Source of the DNA: Sphagnum compactum
Taxonomy: Eukaryota > Bryophyta > Sphagnopsida > Sphagnales
Assembly: GCA_965153455.1 (NCBI GenBank)
Contig: OZ234493.1
Location: 6,934,213-6,998,212 of the forward strand
Direction of reading: 5' to 3'
DNA: 64,000 bases
The notes under the pieces were generated by a model, which was not told the DNA's origin, made no database searches, and saw nothing but the letters and a program-made list of their open reading frames with translations. The position numbers and the translations under genes are program-made. Numbering within the stretch: position 1 is the first letter of the stretch; every line of letters starts with the position of its first letter. Shown here piece after piece: positions 22,380-34,319 of this stretch.

Positions 22380-25000
22380 AAGGGATTCTGATATGCCAAT
22401 GATAGTAGAACATGTAAAGAACAGTAGTGCAAGTTTGAGAGTTTACTTGCAAAAAATAGGTCTCAAAAAAAAAGTAGAGAAATAGAAGAACAAAAGTTAT
22501 GTTCAAAAGTTGATTTGCAAAAGGTGAAAATAAAGCACGTAGAAGAACAAAAAATAGGTTCAAAAGTAAATTTGCAAAATGTGAAAGTAGAGCATGTAGA
22601 AGAGGGATCAACATCTGACATACAAGTTGAACTTGTAGACCATATTTATAATCCAAAGTTCCAAAAATATTTGGATTACCATTGGATCCAAAAATCTATA
22701 ATTCGAAATGTTACATCAAAGAGCTTCAAGAGAGCTAAAGACTAGCTAAATCATATTAATCGCTCCTACACATTTCTCCCCATTACATGCACAACAACAA
22801 AAGATGTTGATTTAGATTGGGATGATTTTGCAAAAATTTAACAATTAATGTACTTTACTGTAACAATTTCAAAACATGTTATAGCAAAATTTCTAGATTT
22901 ACTACACTTTTTGGATTCTTGGGTTGTTTACAAGGAAGAAAAAGGCATACCATTGGTGGGGCTAGAACACACTCCACCAAGTTGTTGAAGGCTGGGACTA
23001 AGAAGAGATAAACAATCATGAACTTGATAGTGCTTCGTAGGAGATGGAGTAGCATGTTGGATTTGCAAGCAGCAGACCTTGCAACTAACAAGGAAAATCT
23101 TCCCCTTACTCCTGGCCCACAAGCAAAAAAATCAACACCATAATTGAATCAAGTGCTTCCAAAAATTAGAAAAGGTATGTGAACAAATGAAGCGCTTGAA
23201 GAAGTAATGGATGTTATCGAAAGAGGGACACATTCCATAAGGAGGGCCAACAAGTCATGGAACATCCCAATGAGCTCCCTTGTTGACCACCTAAATGGAA
23301 AAACTAGATCTAGGAAGACGGGGCCAGGAGGTGTGCTTACATAAGAAGATGTAGTGGTGATTACATGGACATTAGTAATGCAAACATGTGGACTGTCCAT
23401 TATCCTACAAAAAATGAAGATGAAAGTTGCAGAACTAACAAACAAGGGCTACACCATTTAGAGATGGAATGTTAAGCAATAGTTGGTGGTATTGGTTTAA
23501 GTGTAGACATCCAAAAATCAACATACAACAAGCAAAAGGATTAGAAATTTGTAGAGTTCAGGGGCTGACACCTAATTCATGCAATTCTTTCTATACTAAC
23601 TTGCAATCATTGTTTTTAACCCACACAATTATAGTTTTGATCATATATGGAACTTTGATGAAACAACGGTTCAAACTGACAAATATATGGAATAACAGTT
23701 TTGGCTAGGAGAGGATCTAATGTAATTTATAATATCATCCCAAAATCTCGAGAATGGTTAACTGAAACTATGTAGTCAATGTTTCAGGGGGTGTTCTACC
23801 TAAGTTTAACATCTTTAGAGGTGAGAGATTAAAGGATGTCTACATTAAATTTTGCAAACTAGGTACTTGTATGGTAATGCAAAAAAAAAATGGATGATTA
23901 CTTTTGTGTTTAAAAAGTTTTTATCTTTTTTTAACAAGTAAGTTCCAGGTGGAATGTCCTTCAGTAACCGACACTTGTTAATTCTGGATGGACATGGTAG
24001 CCATGTTACCCTAAAAGTAATAGAACAAGTAAAATAGTTTGGGTTAAACATGATCACATTGCCATTGCACACAGCACAATCATTATAACCATTAGATGTG
24101 TCTTGTTTCAAACCTTTTAAACCAACATTCAAAAAGGTCAAGGATGCAACTATGTTTAAAAGAAGTCACATGGAACCAGACAAGATAACCCTAGCTAGAT
24201 GGGTAGATCAAGCCTTAAAGTAATCATTCACAAAACAAAACATTAAGTCTGGTTTTGGGATTACATGTATATGGCCTTTGAACACAAAAGCAATGGATAA
24301 CAAGACTAAATCATTAGAGGTTTACATTGCAACAAATGTGAGCAATGTAAGGAATGATGAAAATTACACAATAGATGAGGAAGTTGAAAATAATCCTCAA
24401 TGGGGGGAGGAATTTGTTGCTGCATAAATTTTCCATATAGTTGAAACATATTAGCATCCAAGAAATGAAGATCTATTTATCTACATGTCACAAAATGACC
24501 AACACTACATGCCCCATAGCCTTATAGTATTAGACTATCAATCAACATATATTGATGTTATAAACCTAGATGAGGGTAATATTGAAAATATTCAAGAGTT
24601 GCTATAAGAAATTTAGTTGTTTCCAAATTTGACCCAAAAATCCATGAGGGTGCATAACCTACTATCGATGCCTCATTTATTTGTAAAACACACCAAGGGA
24701 AAAGAACCATCAATCGATTATTCTCAATCATATGTTGTTGAATACTTAGACATCCTAAGGAAAAAAAAAATGGAAAAAATAGTTGTAAAAGAAATTATAA
24801 CAAACAAAAGAAAAGAGAAGGAAAATAGGTGAGCCAAATGAGCAACAGAATTGGGTTCCATAGCAAAACGAGTAGTTCAAAAAATTGATGAAAAGCGTGC
24901 TAGAGCACAATTCACTATATCTTGGACTCTAGCATCTATTGTTGAAATGGGTGATTGCTTTCACCATAATTTTCAAGCAAGTCTTTAAGCAAATCCGCAC
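22380..25000 (+). pseudogene. Dead pogo/Tigger-like (Tc1-mariner, DDE_1) transposase
   Basis: If stops and frameshifts are ignored, the + strand spells a pogo-class transposase in order. There is a CENP-B-like helix-turn-helix part at about 23458-23627 (NSWWYWFKCRHPKINIQQ), the first catalytic Asp in HIWNFDET at about 23640-23664, the second in HLLILDGHGSHVT at about 23970-24008, then MITLP and PLDVSCFKPFKPTFKKV, and a C-terminal stretch ending near 24990. Many stops interrupt it (for example between the two catalytic blocks), so it cannot make a full enzyme. The N-terminal frame at 22515-22745 has an internal 51-bp duplication that encodes KVNLQNVKVEHVEE-type repeats. The family is assigned from the DDE_1 motif order; no terminal repeats were located. 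Confidence 0.8.
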
Positions 25001-25389
25001 AAGTACATGGGGGTGAATCTAGGCTTCACAACATGGGCTCAACAACAGGTAAGGTTGTAGGCATGGGCTAAACAACAAGATTGTCACCTTTCAATGATTG
25101 AGGAAAGAGGAAATAATTTGTTAGCTATTAAGGGAAAGGTAATGCAATTGAACATCAAATGAAAGAAATGTAGCAATTGAACAACAAATGAAAGAAGGTA
25201 ACATTAGTTGAAAGAAAGGTAGTAGTTGAAGAACAATTCAACAACAGTTGAAAAAATGTAGTAGCTGCATAATAGATGAAAAAAAAAAATCAACAAGTTT
25301 GGGTCTGGGTTTAGAGGAGATAAGGGGCATCAATTGCAATAACTGAGATGGTTAAAAAAAAAATCAACAAAAGAGCTCTCAATTCTAAG

Positions 25390-26040
25390 AGAGTTAAGAG
25401 GGGGGGTGGATTGCCATCATTGATAGTAAGAAAGTTCAGAACTTTAAGCTTTGAAGGAGTTGAGAAAGGAGAGAAAGGGAGGTGGATCGTCACTGCCAAC
25501 AACAAAAGAGCTCAAAGTTTTAAGCTTTGAGGGAGTTGAGAGAGGAAAGAAAGGAAGGTGGATTGCCACCGCTAGCAACAAAAGAGCTCAAAGTTATAAG
25601 TTCTGAGAGAGATGAGATAAAAGAGGGGGGGGGGGGTGGATCACCATCACCACCAACAAAAGAACTTAGAGTTTTAAGCTTTGAAAGATATGAGAGAGGA
25701 GAGAAGGGGGGGTGGATCGCCATCACTAACAACAAGAAAGGTTAAAAGCTTTAAATGAAATGAGAGAGGAAAAAAGGGTCCACCATTGCCAACAACAAGA
25801 AAGCTCTAAGTTTTAAGAGAAATGAGAGAGGAAAGAAGGGGGGTGGATTGCCATCATTAGTAGGAAAGTCCAAAGATTCGAACTTTAAGAAAGTTGAGAA
25901 AAACAAGAGGGGGTGTTGATCGCCATTGCCAACAACAAGCAAGTTCAGAGCTCCAAGCTTTGAAATAGTTGAAAGAGGATAGGGAACATTGATCGCCATC
26001 ACTAGCAACAGGCAAGTTTAGAGTTCAAAACTCAGAGATA
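25390..26040. repeat. Minisatellite of about 75 bp, about nine units
   Basis: Units begin at or near 25405, 25481, 25557, 25636, 25711, 25776, 25841, 25912 and 25985. They share GGTGGATCGCCATCA, an AACAACAA block, a 'gagctcagagttttaagctt' block and a GAGAGAGGAGA block. Short open frames on both strands are by-products of the purine-rich strand and have no domain. G-run length varies between units. Confidence 0.85.
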
Positions 26041-26274
26041 GCTGACAGAGGAGATAGAGACTAAAGACGAGAGAGTTGAGAGAAAGAGAGTAGAGAAGGG
26101 ACGTGGCGCCATCATTGCAACTCCATCGCCAGTAGTTGCAAAAGCTTAGAGTGTTTAGAAATAGGGGCATCAATCATAAAGAGAGGGAACGTCAGTTGTA
26201 TAAACCTACAAACACAAATCAAAGACAAACACTACCTTGATAGGATCAAGCTCAGAGGAGCCTAAAGAAGCAAT

Positions 26275-26420
26275 GTGATTGGGAGTCAGATGCTTGGTGG
26301 GGGCAACGAAAAACTTGTGCCCACAAAAAGTTTGAGAGAGTTGAAAAAAGAGATGCAGTGTGACAAATAGTCGGATGCTTGGTGGGGGTGATAGAGAACC
26401 CGTGCCCACAAACATTTGGG
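26275..26420. repeat. Tandem duplication, 85 bp offset
   Basis: Two copies contain AGTC(A/G)GATGCTTGGTGGGGG followed by TTGTGCCCACAAA or CGTGCCCACAAA. They start at 26284 and 26369. Confidence 0.75.
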
Positions 26421-29400
26421 AAGGGGCGATGAATTTGGTGAACGGGAATATGTTTACCCATATTCGTCAATCTCTAAGCCTATTGCATGTGATTTGAGCC
26501 CTATGATCAAACCAAAAAGCTTGCTTTGAGGAAATTTTCCATTCAAATTTTCATTCAGTTTGATAGCTGGGTAGATAGCATTCGTTGGTGCCCAAGTTAG
26601 TGTTTGGTTTTGGGAGACTAAACACTCGTTCTTAACCCAGGTCACTCGTTCTTACACTAATCCATTTGGGCGGTTCTTAGTTCTTACCCCTATTCCAGGG
26701 GGGGGGGGACCGTATGATCACCCAAATTCATTTTTGGGCGGTTCTTGCTCCATATTTTCATTGGGACTCGCTGTTATGTTAGTTACTTCAATATGTTAGT
26801 TACTTCAAATAGTTGTCACTCCGACACCGGTCTTTTGGGGGCCCCATATTTTCTCCCCCCATAGAATTTTTTGGGACAAGTCTTGTTTTTTCAAGTGTAA
26901 TTTTCGACTAAATTTGCTGGTTTTGGGTATTAATTGGTAATCTTTTTATCCCAAATTATTGTAATCCCCTTGTCACTTACCTCCCCCATCTCCCCATCCA
27001 TTGCATGCTTAACCTTATAAGCAGTGCTCTAGACCCACACAGAGACACCTTGGCCCTGAATATCAAAAATATCTACAGTGCCACCCTTTTGTATTGTGGA
27101 GAGAACAAGCTTCTCTAATCCAAGTTGCAAAAACTCCTCCTTTCTTTGTTCAACTAGTATAAATAGTAGTGAATTTTCTACCTCCAGCTTCAAACAAACT
27201 GAACTTTAACTCCAATTAATGATGCTTGGTTTCCTATAAGGCTTCCAATTAGATATATTAAAGCATCCTGCTAAATTTGTTAAATACTTGCATAACAGAT
27301 GAATCTGGGCATGCTGCATATGCAAGATGATGTCAAAAGAGGATCCATCACAACCATTTTTTGTGCTTATATTCCAAGTTGTTGGAGGCCCATGATTTGC
27401 ACATTGAATCGGGTCCTTATCCACATTACCTAATGCCAACCCTGCCCCCTTCACCTCAACATCAATGGCTGCCACCTTAACCTCCCAATGCTCATTAGGT
27501 TACGCAAAATTTGATGTGTATGCAGATGCTTCGGGAATCACCACACTAGCCACAATATTTCCTGAATCAAATAATTGTACAACACAACCCTGCAATTGAA
27601 CATGTAGTTTTAATGCACCACATCATGACTATCTCTTGAACATAATTGGCTTTAACCGCAACTCAGCAAGCATACTTGCAAAGTTACTATGTATTTGTTG
27701 ACCACCTCTTTGTACTTCAATAAAGGGTTTAGGGTTTAGGGTTTAAAGTTTAGGGTTACATGTGTGTCCCACCAAAATTGGGTTTTGAGGTGACCTACCC
27801 CCCCATTTTCAAAGGTTGTGAGTTTAATGGTGTAATAAAATTTCCCTAATCTATCACCATTTGAAAGATATGGGGGTATGAAATTTTAGGGGGGCTAGAT
27901 AGATGAGGGCATGAAAGGTTAATTATTAAAGAATTTGAAAGTTTCAAGGTGACATACCCCCCATTTTCAACTGTTCTAAAGCTAATGGTGGAGCTATTTT
28001 GACCGAAAAATGTAGGGTTTACAACATATGGAAGATTTGGGATTTTTGGGTTACATGCGCATTTTGACCTAATTTTGATTTTTTTTAGGGATTTACAAGT
28101 GACCTACCCCCCCATTTTGAAATATTTTGAATCCAATGGTGTAAGAAAAATTCCTTAATCTATCACATTTGGAAGATATGGGGGGTTTGACTTTCTAATC
28201 CTTGGTTGACTTTTCATGTGTTATCACATAATTTGAAAGTTTGGATAGTGTAATCCCTATACATATGATCTGGGCATTACGCCCATAAGGTCACACGTTG
28301 GAGGTTGTTTGACCACCAAAAACCCAGTTTAATGCCAGGTTGTTTTAGTGTAATGCCAAGCTTTTTTTTAAAAATCAATGACTTGTGAGTTCATTTTTAA
28401 ATGATTTCATAGAACATTTCTTTCGTGTTTTAACTGTTGTTGTTGGTTTCAAATGAACCAGTGTTGTTAGAGCAATAATACCATAGGACCTTGGCAACTT
28501 TGACAGCAATTAATTATATTGTTTGTAAAAATGTTGAAATTTTCAAAAAAGTTTGACATTTTTTAGAAAAAGTTTGAAAAAAATTTTTTAAAAAAATTGT
28601 GAAAGAAAATAATGAATTTATAAAATATTTTAGTTTGCATGTTGAGCCTTCCCATTGGCTGCATGAAATCTCTCTTTCCAAAATTATTCGTCACCATTTT
28701 TGGCCTGGGCTAATAGCTGGGTCAGTGATTTGGGGACAGTGTGAAACTGGGACTTGGATCTAGACAAAGCTACTCTCCTCTTTTGAAGAGGTTCTGTAAG
28801 GCACTGCCTGGAATTTTCCTTTGTATTTTCAGCTTCCTTACCTGCCTGAAGAAAGCTGTTCTTAGCAAGCGGGATCTTATGCGGTAGAAGGTACCAGCCA
28901 GCCAGGCTGTACTGGGATCTTCTGTCCAGCGGAAGGTACCAGCCACCCTATCACTATTTCTAAAAAGTGAAAAAATCCTAGTTCTGCTTTACGTAGGAAA
29001 AGGACTTGAGTACATGCCCTTCTCCTATACTTAGTTAGTTAGGTGTAATCTTTTTTTTTAAATGTCAGATTAAGGCCTTGCTTTTTAGGCAAGTTATCAA
29101 TTTCAATTCTATTTAGTTGCACTTGCTTACTAACCTCAAATCTATTATCTAGGCTCTATGCATTAGTTGGACATAGAACATAATTCTTAGATTTAGTAGC
29201 ATTTAAGGATGACCCAACCTGACTGGTCTTAAACTGGACTAGGCTCCAAATGCTTTGAGAAATCTTAGCACCACTTAAGATTCTAGAAAACCAAAAAATT
29301 GTTTTTAGAACCACACAAGACGTTAAACAGAAAAGAAGAAGAAAAAACTAGAATCAACTCAAGAATCACACAACCAGGGTTTTATTATTATTATTATTTT

Positions 29401-29999
29401 ATTTAATAATTTATTTTTGATGTAATTGAAGTGATGATCATCCATAAGACAGCTTAGCCAAATTTGAGCAATAAATAACCTATGAAAGGAAAAAAGTTTA
29501 AGCACCCACCATATTTCTTGCTACATGCTAAAACCCAATAAAGAAATTTGTTGATCCCCCGCCCCCCCAATGTCAAAATTTGGCAACCTACTAGGAAACG
29601 TAAAACACACATAATTTGCGCCATTTTGAAAAATAAAGGGACAACTGACTAAATTTAGCCAGAAAAAAACATGGAAATGGAACTTTGAACTTGCCATAAA
29701 TAGGCAGAGAGCCATTACGCGATGAACCGCTTGCTTTTGTCCCCTCAGAAAAAATAAGCGAATGGCCGGTCGTGTGTAGGAATAGGCAGTGGGTCGCAGG
29801 TGACACTTACCGCCCTACCTAAAATTAAGCTTAACTCCAGTTACCGTCCTCAAGTATAGAGAGAGAAAGACGACAGGTAGGTAGCAGTGTTTTAACAAAA
29901 CAAATTGGCTAATTTGCGCCAAATATCGACCTGGAAAAAATATGATTTCGACATGTACAAGTTGATTTGGCTAAACTATTTTTTGATAATCGCCGCCTT
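26421..29999. other. Intergenic DNA with telomere-like and 150-bp repeats
   Basis: TTTAGGG-type heptamers occur at 27724-27756. Directly after them, three diverged units of about 150 bp start near 27789, 27939 and 28087 and share GTGACCTACCCCCCCATTTT. The minus-strand frame at 27206-27475 (starting MAAIDVEVKGAGLALGNV) is open for 89 codons. It may be a worn transposon or gene fragment, but I do not recognise it. No gene is called. Confidence 0.45.
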
Positions 30000-30206
30000 G
30001 GCTATATCACAAATCCTTTTTAAGAACACTGGTAGTACTAGGACTAGGGAGGTAGGTGGGTAGGTAGGTACTCGGTACGTGTGAGGTCGCCACAGCTCCT
30101 CTTGTTGCCGCATTGCTTTGGATGCAAGCTTGCCAGGGAGAGCCAGCGTGCTTGCTTGCTTGCTTGAGTGTGCGCGCTTGCTCGCTGGCTTGCGCTACCC
30201 GTGGGT

Positions 30207-30234
<28 letters not shown>
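30207..30234. repeat. (GA)n microsatellite in the PXN leader
   Basis: A pure GA tract of 14 units lies about 510 bp upstream of the carrier start. CTTG and AGGT tetranucleotide runs precede it (30050-30180). GA tracts are common in plant 5' leaders; a role here is unproven. Confidence 0.7.
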
Positions 30235-30238
<4 letters not shown>

Positions 30239-30743
30239 CTTCTTGATAGCAATTTGCAGAAGAGATTGTGGCGATAGAAAATTTGGAATTCAGGGATTTT
30301 TCTTTTTTAGGTTGCGTCATGCCCTTTTTTTTTTCCCCCTGTGCCTGATCATCATCTGTCGCACACAGTTCCTTCCCGTTGCACTGAACTTTTTGTTGTT
30401 GATTGAGGGAATTTCTAGTTTGGATGTTTGGTAATCGTGTAAGAGCTTTTATACCTACATGGTTTTGCAACTGTACACTTGTTATACGTCACGGGTTTGC
30501 TTCGGCTTTGTGGTGCAAGCCGCTGGAGAGAAGAAGAGAAGCTGCTGCATCGGGAGGAGTTTGGCTCACAGGAGTTTGTTGCAACAGCAGCAGCAGAAGA
30601 AGCAGCAAAGTGGATTGCAATCATGGAGGAAAGGTTTTCTTCTTTCGAGTTTGGAAGAGCGAAGTCATCATCGGCATCATCAGCAGCAGCAGTGGCTACC
30701 GCTAGCGGCGGTTCAGTGTGCGCCGTCGCCACCTCGGGCCAAT

Positions 30744-31857
30744 ATGATGATGTCGGACGCCGTGGTGAATGGATTAGCGGGTGCGTGTGGCGGCATTGTT
30801 GCCCAGCTCTTGACTTACCCTCTTCAGGCTGTCAATACACGACAGCACATAGAACGGAAGACAAGGGACAATGGAGACCTTGGAGTAGGAGACCCTAATA
30901 TATTAGGGTTTTCATCCAAGAGTAAACCAACAAGGGGAGGAGGGGGGGGGGGGGACCTTAGAAGAGATATGCGAGGTTATCAAACAAGAGGGTTGGGAAG
31001 GATTGTATAGGGGTCTGGGGCCGTCCTTAGTTGGGACTGCTTGCTCCCAGGGTGTCTACTATTTCTTTTACCATACTTTCAAGAATGAAGCAGAGATTCG
31101 AGCACAAAGGAACAAGAAGCTAGGGAGAGGAGATGGCTCAGTGAGTATGTTGACATCCCTTCTCATAGCAGCACTGGCAGGATGTGCCAACGTGTTGCTA
31201 ACAAACCCTATATGGGTGGTGGTCACTCGGATGCAGTTGAGCAAGAGGACTGCAGCAATGCTTGCTGCAGCTAGTCTGAGTACCATAGGCAGCAGCAGCA
31301 GTATTTCTTCAACTCCAGATGCTGCACTGGCTATTGTTTCTCAGCATGGAGTTCTAGAGACAGTTAAAGACTTGTACAATGAAGCAGGTCTGCTTGGTCT
31401 GTGGAAAGGTGTGTTACCCACTCTGATCATGGTTAGCAACCCTTCGATACAGTTCATGATTTATGAGAGCCTGCTGAAAAGACTAACAGCAAAGTGCACT
31501 GCGAATGAACAAGGCTTGAAACATGTGTCTGCTATCCAGGTGTTCTTGCTTGGAGCTATTGCAAAGCTTGGGGCAACTGTCCTTACATATCCGCTACTGG
31601 TTGTTAAGTCTCGACTTCAAGCAAAGCAGACAATGGGGTTAGACAATTCTTTGTATTATTTAGGCACAGTGGATGCTGTGATGAAGATTTTGCACTATGA
31701 GGGGGTGGCAGGATTTTACAAAGGCATGGGCACTAAGATTGTACAGAGTGTTGTGGCAGCAGCAGTTCTCTTTATGATCAAAGAGGAACTTGTAAAAGCT
31801 GCCAGAGCTATTCTAGCAAAAGGGATAAAGCTTCCTAAGGCTGCTGTAACTACATGA
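30744..31857 (+). CDS. PXN: Peroxisomal NAD carrier (PXN type), frame interrupted at a poly-G tract
   Basis: This is a mitochondrial-carrier-family protein of the PXN branch, which imports NAD into peroxisomes in exchange for AMP. It begins MMMSDAVVNGLAGACGGIVA; the third ATG (30750) matches the family start MSDA. Three carrier repeats are visible through PLQAVNTR, PIWVVVTR and PLLVVKSR, with GLYRGLGPS and GFYKGMGTKI ends. It ends at TGA 31855-31857, about 368 residues, somewhat longer than plant relatives because of a Gly/Ser/Lys-rich insert in the first matrix loop (30830-30955). Translation stays in frame only if one G is removed from the 13-G run at 30942-30954; downstream the frame gives EEICEVIKQEGWEGLYRG. 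The cause may be an assembly length error, slippage, or a real disabling mutation. No intron is needed. Confidence 0.9.
30942..30954 (+). repeat. 13-G homopolymer breaking the PXN frame
   Basis: The upstream frame (codons starting at 30744) and the downstream frame (codons starting at 31003) differ by +1 across this run. One G fewer would rejoin them. Other long G/C runs (for example 255-269) show that the genome, or the assembly, carries such tracts elsewhere. Confidence 0.85.
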
Positions 31858-34148
31858 AAACTGTCTCCTAATCTGATCTGCTCCTATGATTTTGAGAGGA
31901 CAATTCTTGAGGAGCTCATACCCAAAGATCCAACACTCAGTTCTGACATTTACTGATTCAGCAACAAGGAGAAATCTGTCTAGGTGAATTGGGCCAGCAT
32001 AGATAGGAATTGGACATGCAGGATCAGTGATGTCATTATAGTAGGGCAAAGCTGCACTCAAACACATTTCTATACATTTGTCCTGCTCAACTTGCAGGAC
32101 TGATTTAGTGAATCCATTGCCTACCATTTTCGAGGTGTAGAATTCTGAACAAATCTGTAGGTAGGTAGTTTTTGTTGCAGAGTAGAGAATCAAGTGGTTG
32201 TATCAGGAGACTGGGCATGTCAAGTAGTAGACCCCACAGGAGACCAGCTCTGGACAAGCATGTGGTATATTCATGCTTGTGTGAAGCTCATTCACAGACA
32301 TTTTACATACTGGGTTTGGTGACCAGTGATGTAGTTGGCTGCAATTCTTTGGAAACTCTCTCTTGTAACTCCATTTCTTGGCATTATTGGCATCAATTGG
32401 GCCACAAATGGATGCACAAGATCCTGCCATGGTTCAAAATATCTTGAAACTTGCCAGCTTTGCAGCTGGTAGGTTGCTATTTTGTGTTTCTGTGTGCTTG
32501 GCTTTGTATATCTCATTACTTTCTCAAAATGTTTGCTGAAAGAACTTTCAACTCTGCTGTTCATAATGCACTCTTGAGCAAGAGTCATCTCAAGCACCTT
32601 GGCTGAAAATAATCTGCAAAATATTGGAAAATGAAGCACTAAGAATAGCTAGCTAAGTTGGAGTAGTGGAGATATTGTAGGAGTGGAGATGCATGTGCAG
32701 GAAGCTGAATGGAGGAATGGTGATGAAGACTTAGAAATGGGGATTGGTTTCTGGTAGAGATGACCCTGTGTGAAGACAGAAAGGTACACTTATGCACCTT
32801 CAGTCCCTGGCTTACTACAGCACTCATCTTGATGAGGCAGAAGAAGAGAAGGTGGAAAGATACAAAAGTGATCATTTTCTGGAGAACAGGAGAATGTGAA
32901 TGCAATCGGCATTGAGGACCAAAACTACATGGCAATAGGGATGAGGGATAGGGTCTTCCTTCAGCTCAGGTTTTTCAGAGTTCAAAGTGAAAGTGACAGA
33001 AAGGAAGAGTAGTACTTGCAAAATTCTAAAGGAACCTAGCAAAATGAACAACCTTGATATGACTCAAAGGTGTAGGGGCCTATGCAGTTGCTTAATTTGG
33101 TAAAGACTACCCTTGAAAGCCTGATAAAATTCAGTAGCATGAGACTTTTCAGTTTCCAGAAGCTTGAAAATAAGCCATCTTATACACCACAATGTTCACT
33201 TTGTTTCTACTTTTTCAAATACTGAGACTATCCACATATCTCTAGTGGTGGCTACTGAGTTTTTCATGGCCTTACAGCATGGATTTGGATGGACTGACTA
33301 TGCCAAAGATGTGCCAAACATTATGTTCCTGCACTTCCAGCCACACTTAAATCCAGAAGCTTGTAAGAACAGCCATTCCTACAAGTTGTGTGTTGATTAC
33401 ATATGCAGGTGACCATCAATCTTATTCAGGAGCTAGCTTCTAAGCTCTGAAGTTGGACAGGTGACACATTTCTGAAGCATATGTCAGGCTCCACCAAAAT
33501 TGGATGGTTCAATTGAGCAGAGGAGCAGAGCCGTCCAGATGCTGAACAGAACAGACTTCTCTAATGAACCAGAACTGTTGTTACCTATTGCTTGACATTT
33601 CAAATGACCTAACAACAGATTCAGATCCTCATTTGACATCCATTGCAATAATAAGCTTAATCCTCTAGAAGCACTCAGCATCAGACCATATGTTCTGATT
33701 GAGTATACAAAGAATTTGGGAACCAAAAGAAGAAGGAAAAAGGATGTAAGAAGCAGAATATCCTCCTCTAGAAGCACTCAGCATTGGACCATATGTTTTG
33801 ATTGAGTATCCAAAGACTTTGGGAAGCAAAAGAAGAAGAAAAAACATGTAAGAAGCAGGATATCGTATGTAAAACACGTGCAAAAGACATGTAAAAAACA
33901 GTACACACTGAAATTCACATGATAAGAAGAAAGACAAGCTTCATCTCCACCAGAGGAATGAAGACTTTCAGACACACTGCGTGATATTTCAAACGCCTCT
34001 TATACACAGTTCCATGACCTAGACATGTCCGAACCACTATAGAATAAAATGCTTATCTCTATTCCGCAGTCTTCTTCATGAGGCCTGAAGTCCTCTTCCC
34101 CCACTCTTCGAAATAGGATCCGTCGTCTACAGAAGACGAGAATCATCA
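31858..34148. other. Region between PXN and TOM7
   Basis: No gene is supported. It should contain the 3' ends of two convergent transcripts, PXN (+) and TOM7 (-). A 107-bp tandem duplication lies at about 33661-33876. Its copies start CCTCTAGAAGCACTCAGCAT at 33662 and 33769 and are AAGAAGAA-rich. Confidence 0.55.
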
Positions 34149-34319
34149 TCAAACAGGGCTGAGCAACTGCGATATGTGCGGCTTCGGCTCCGTGTTCATG
34201 CCGATGATGATGATGAGAGGGATGAAGCCGTAATGCGTGAAAGTCTTTGCCTTCTTGAGGAACCATGTGGGCCATTGCTTAAGGCTCTTCTTCATCCCGA
34301 CTCCCTCCAACTTCGCCAT
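34149..34319 (-). CDS. TOM7: TOM7, mitochondrial outer-membrane import subunit
   Basis: TOM7 is a small tail-anchored subunit of the TOM protein-import complex of the mitochondrial outer membrane, where it modulates complex stability. This frame encodes 56 residues starting [16 protein letters not shown]. It has the family core [16 protein letters not shown] followed by one hydrophobic membrane span ([12 protein letters not shown]) and the conserved end [12 protein letters not shown]. Plant relatives have a longer N-terminus (about 75 residues). The upstream in-frame sequence (to 34490) is Arg-rich and not family-like, so the internal ATG at 34319 is chosen. It is a single exon, divergent from the mtACP gene. 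Confidence comes from the near-complete C-terminal motif. Confidence 0.92.
   Translation of the reverse strand: MAKLEGVGMKKSLKQWPTWFLKKAKTFTHYGFIPLIIIIGMNTEPKPHISQLLSPV

Noticed and set aside
27206-27475. 89-codon minus-strand frame
   Set aside because: It looks more protein-like than its neighbours, but I cannot match it to a family or find a credible gene structure, so it is only mentioned within the intergenic entry.
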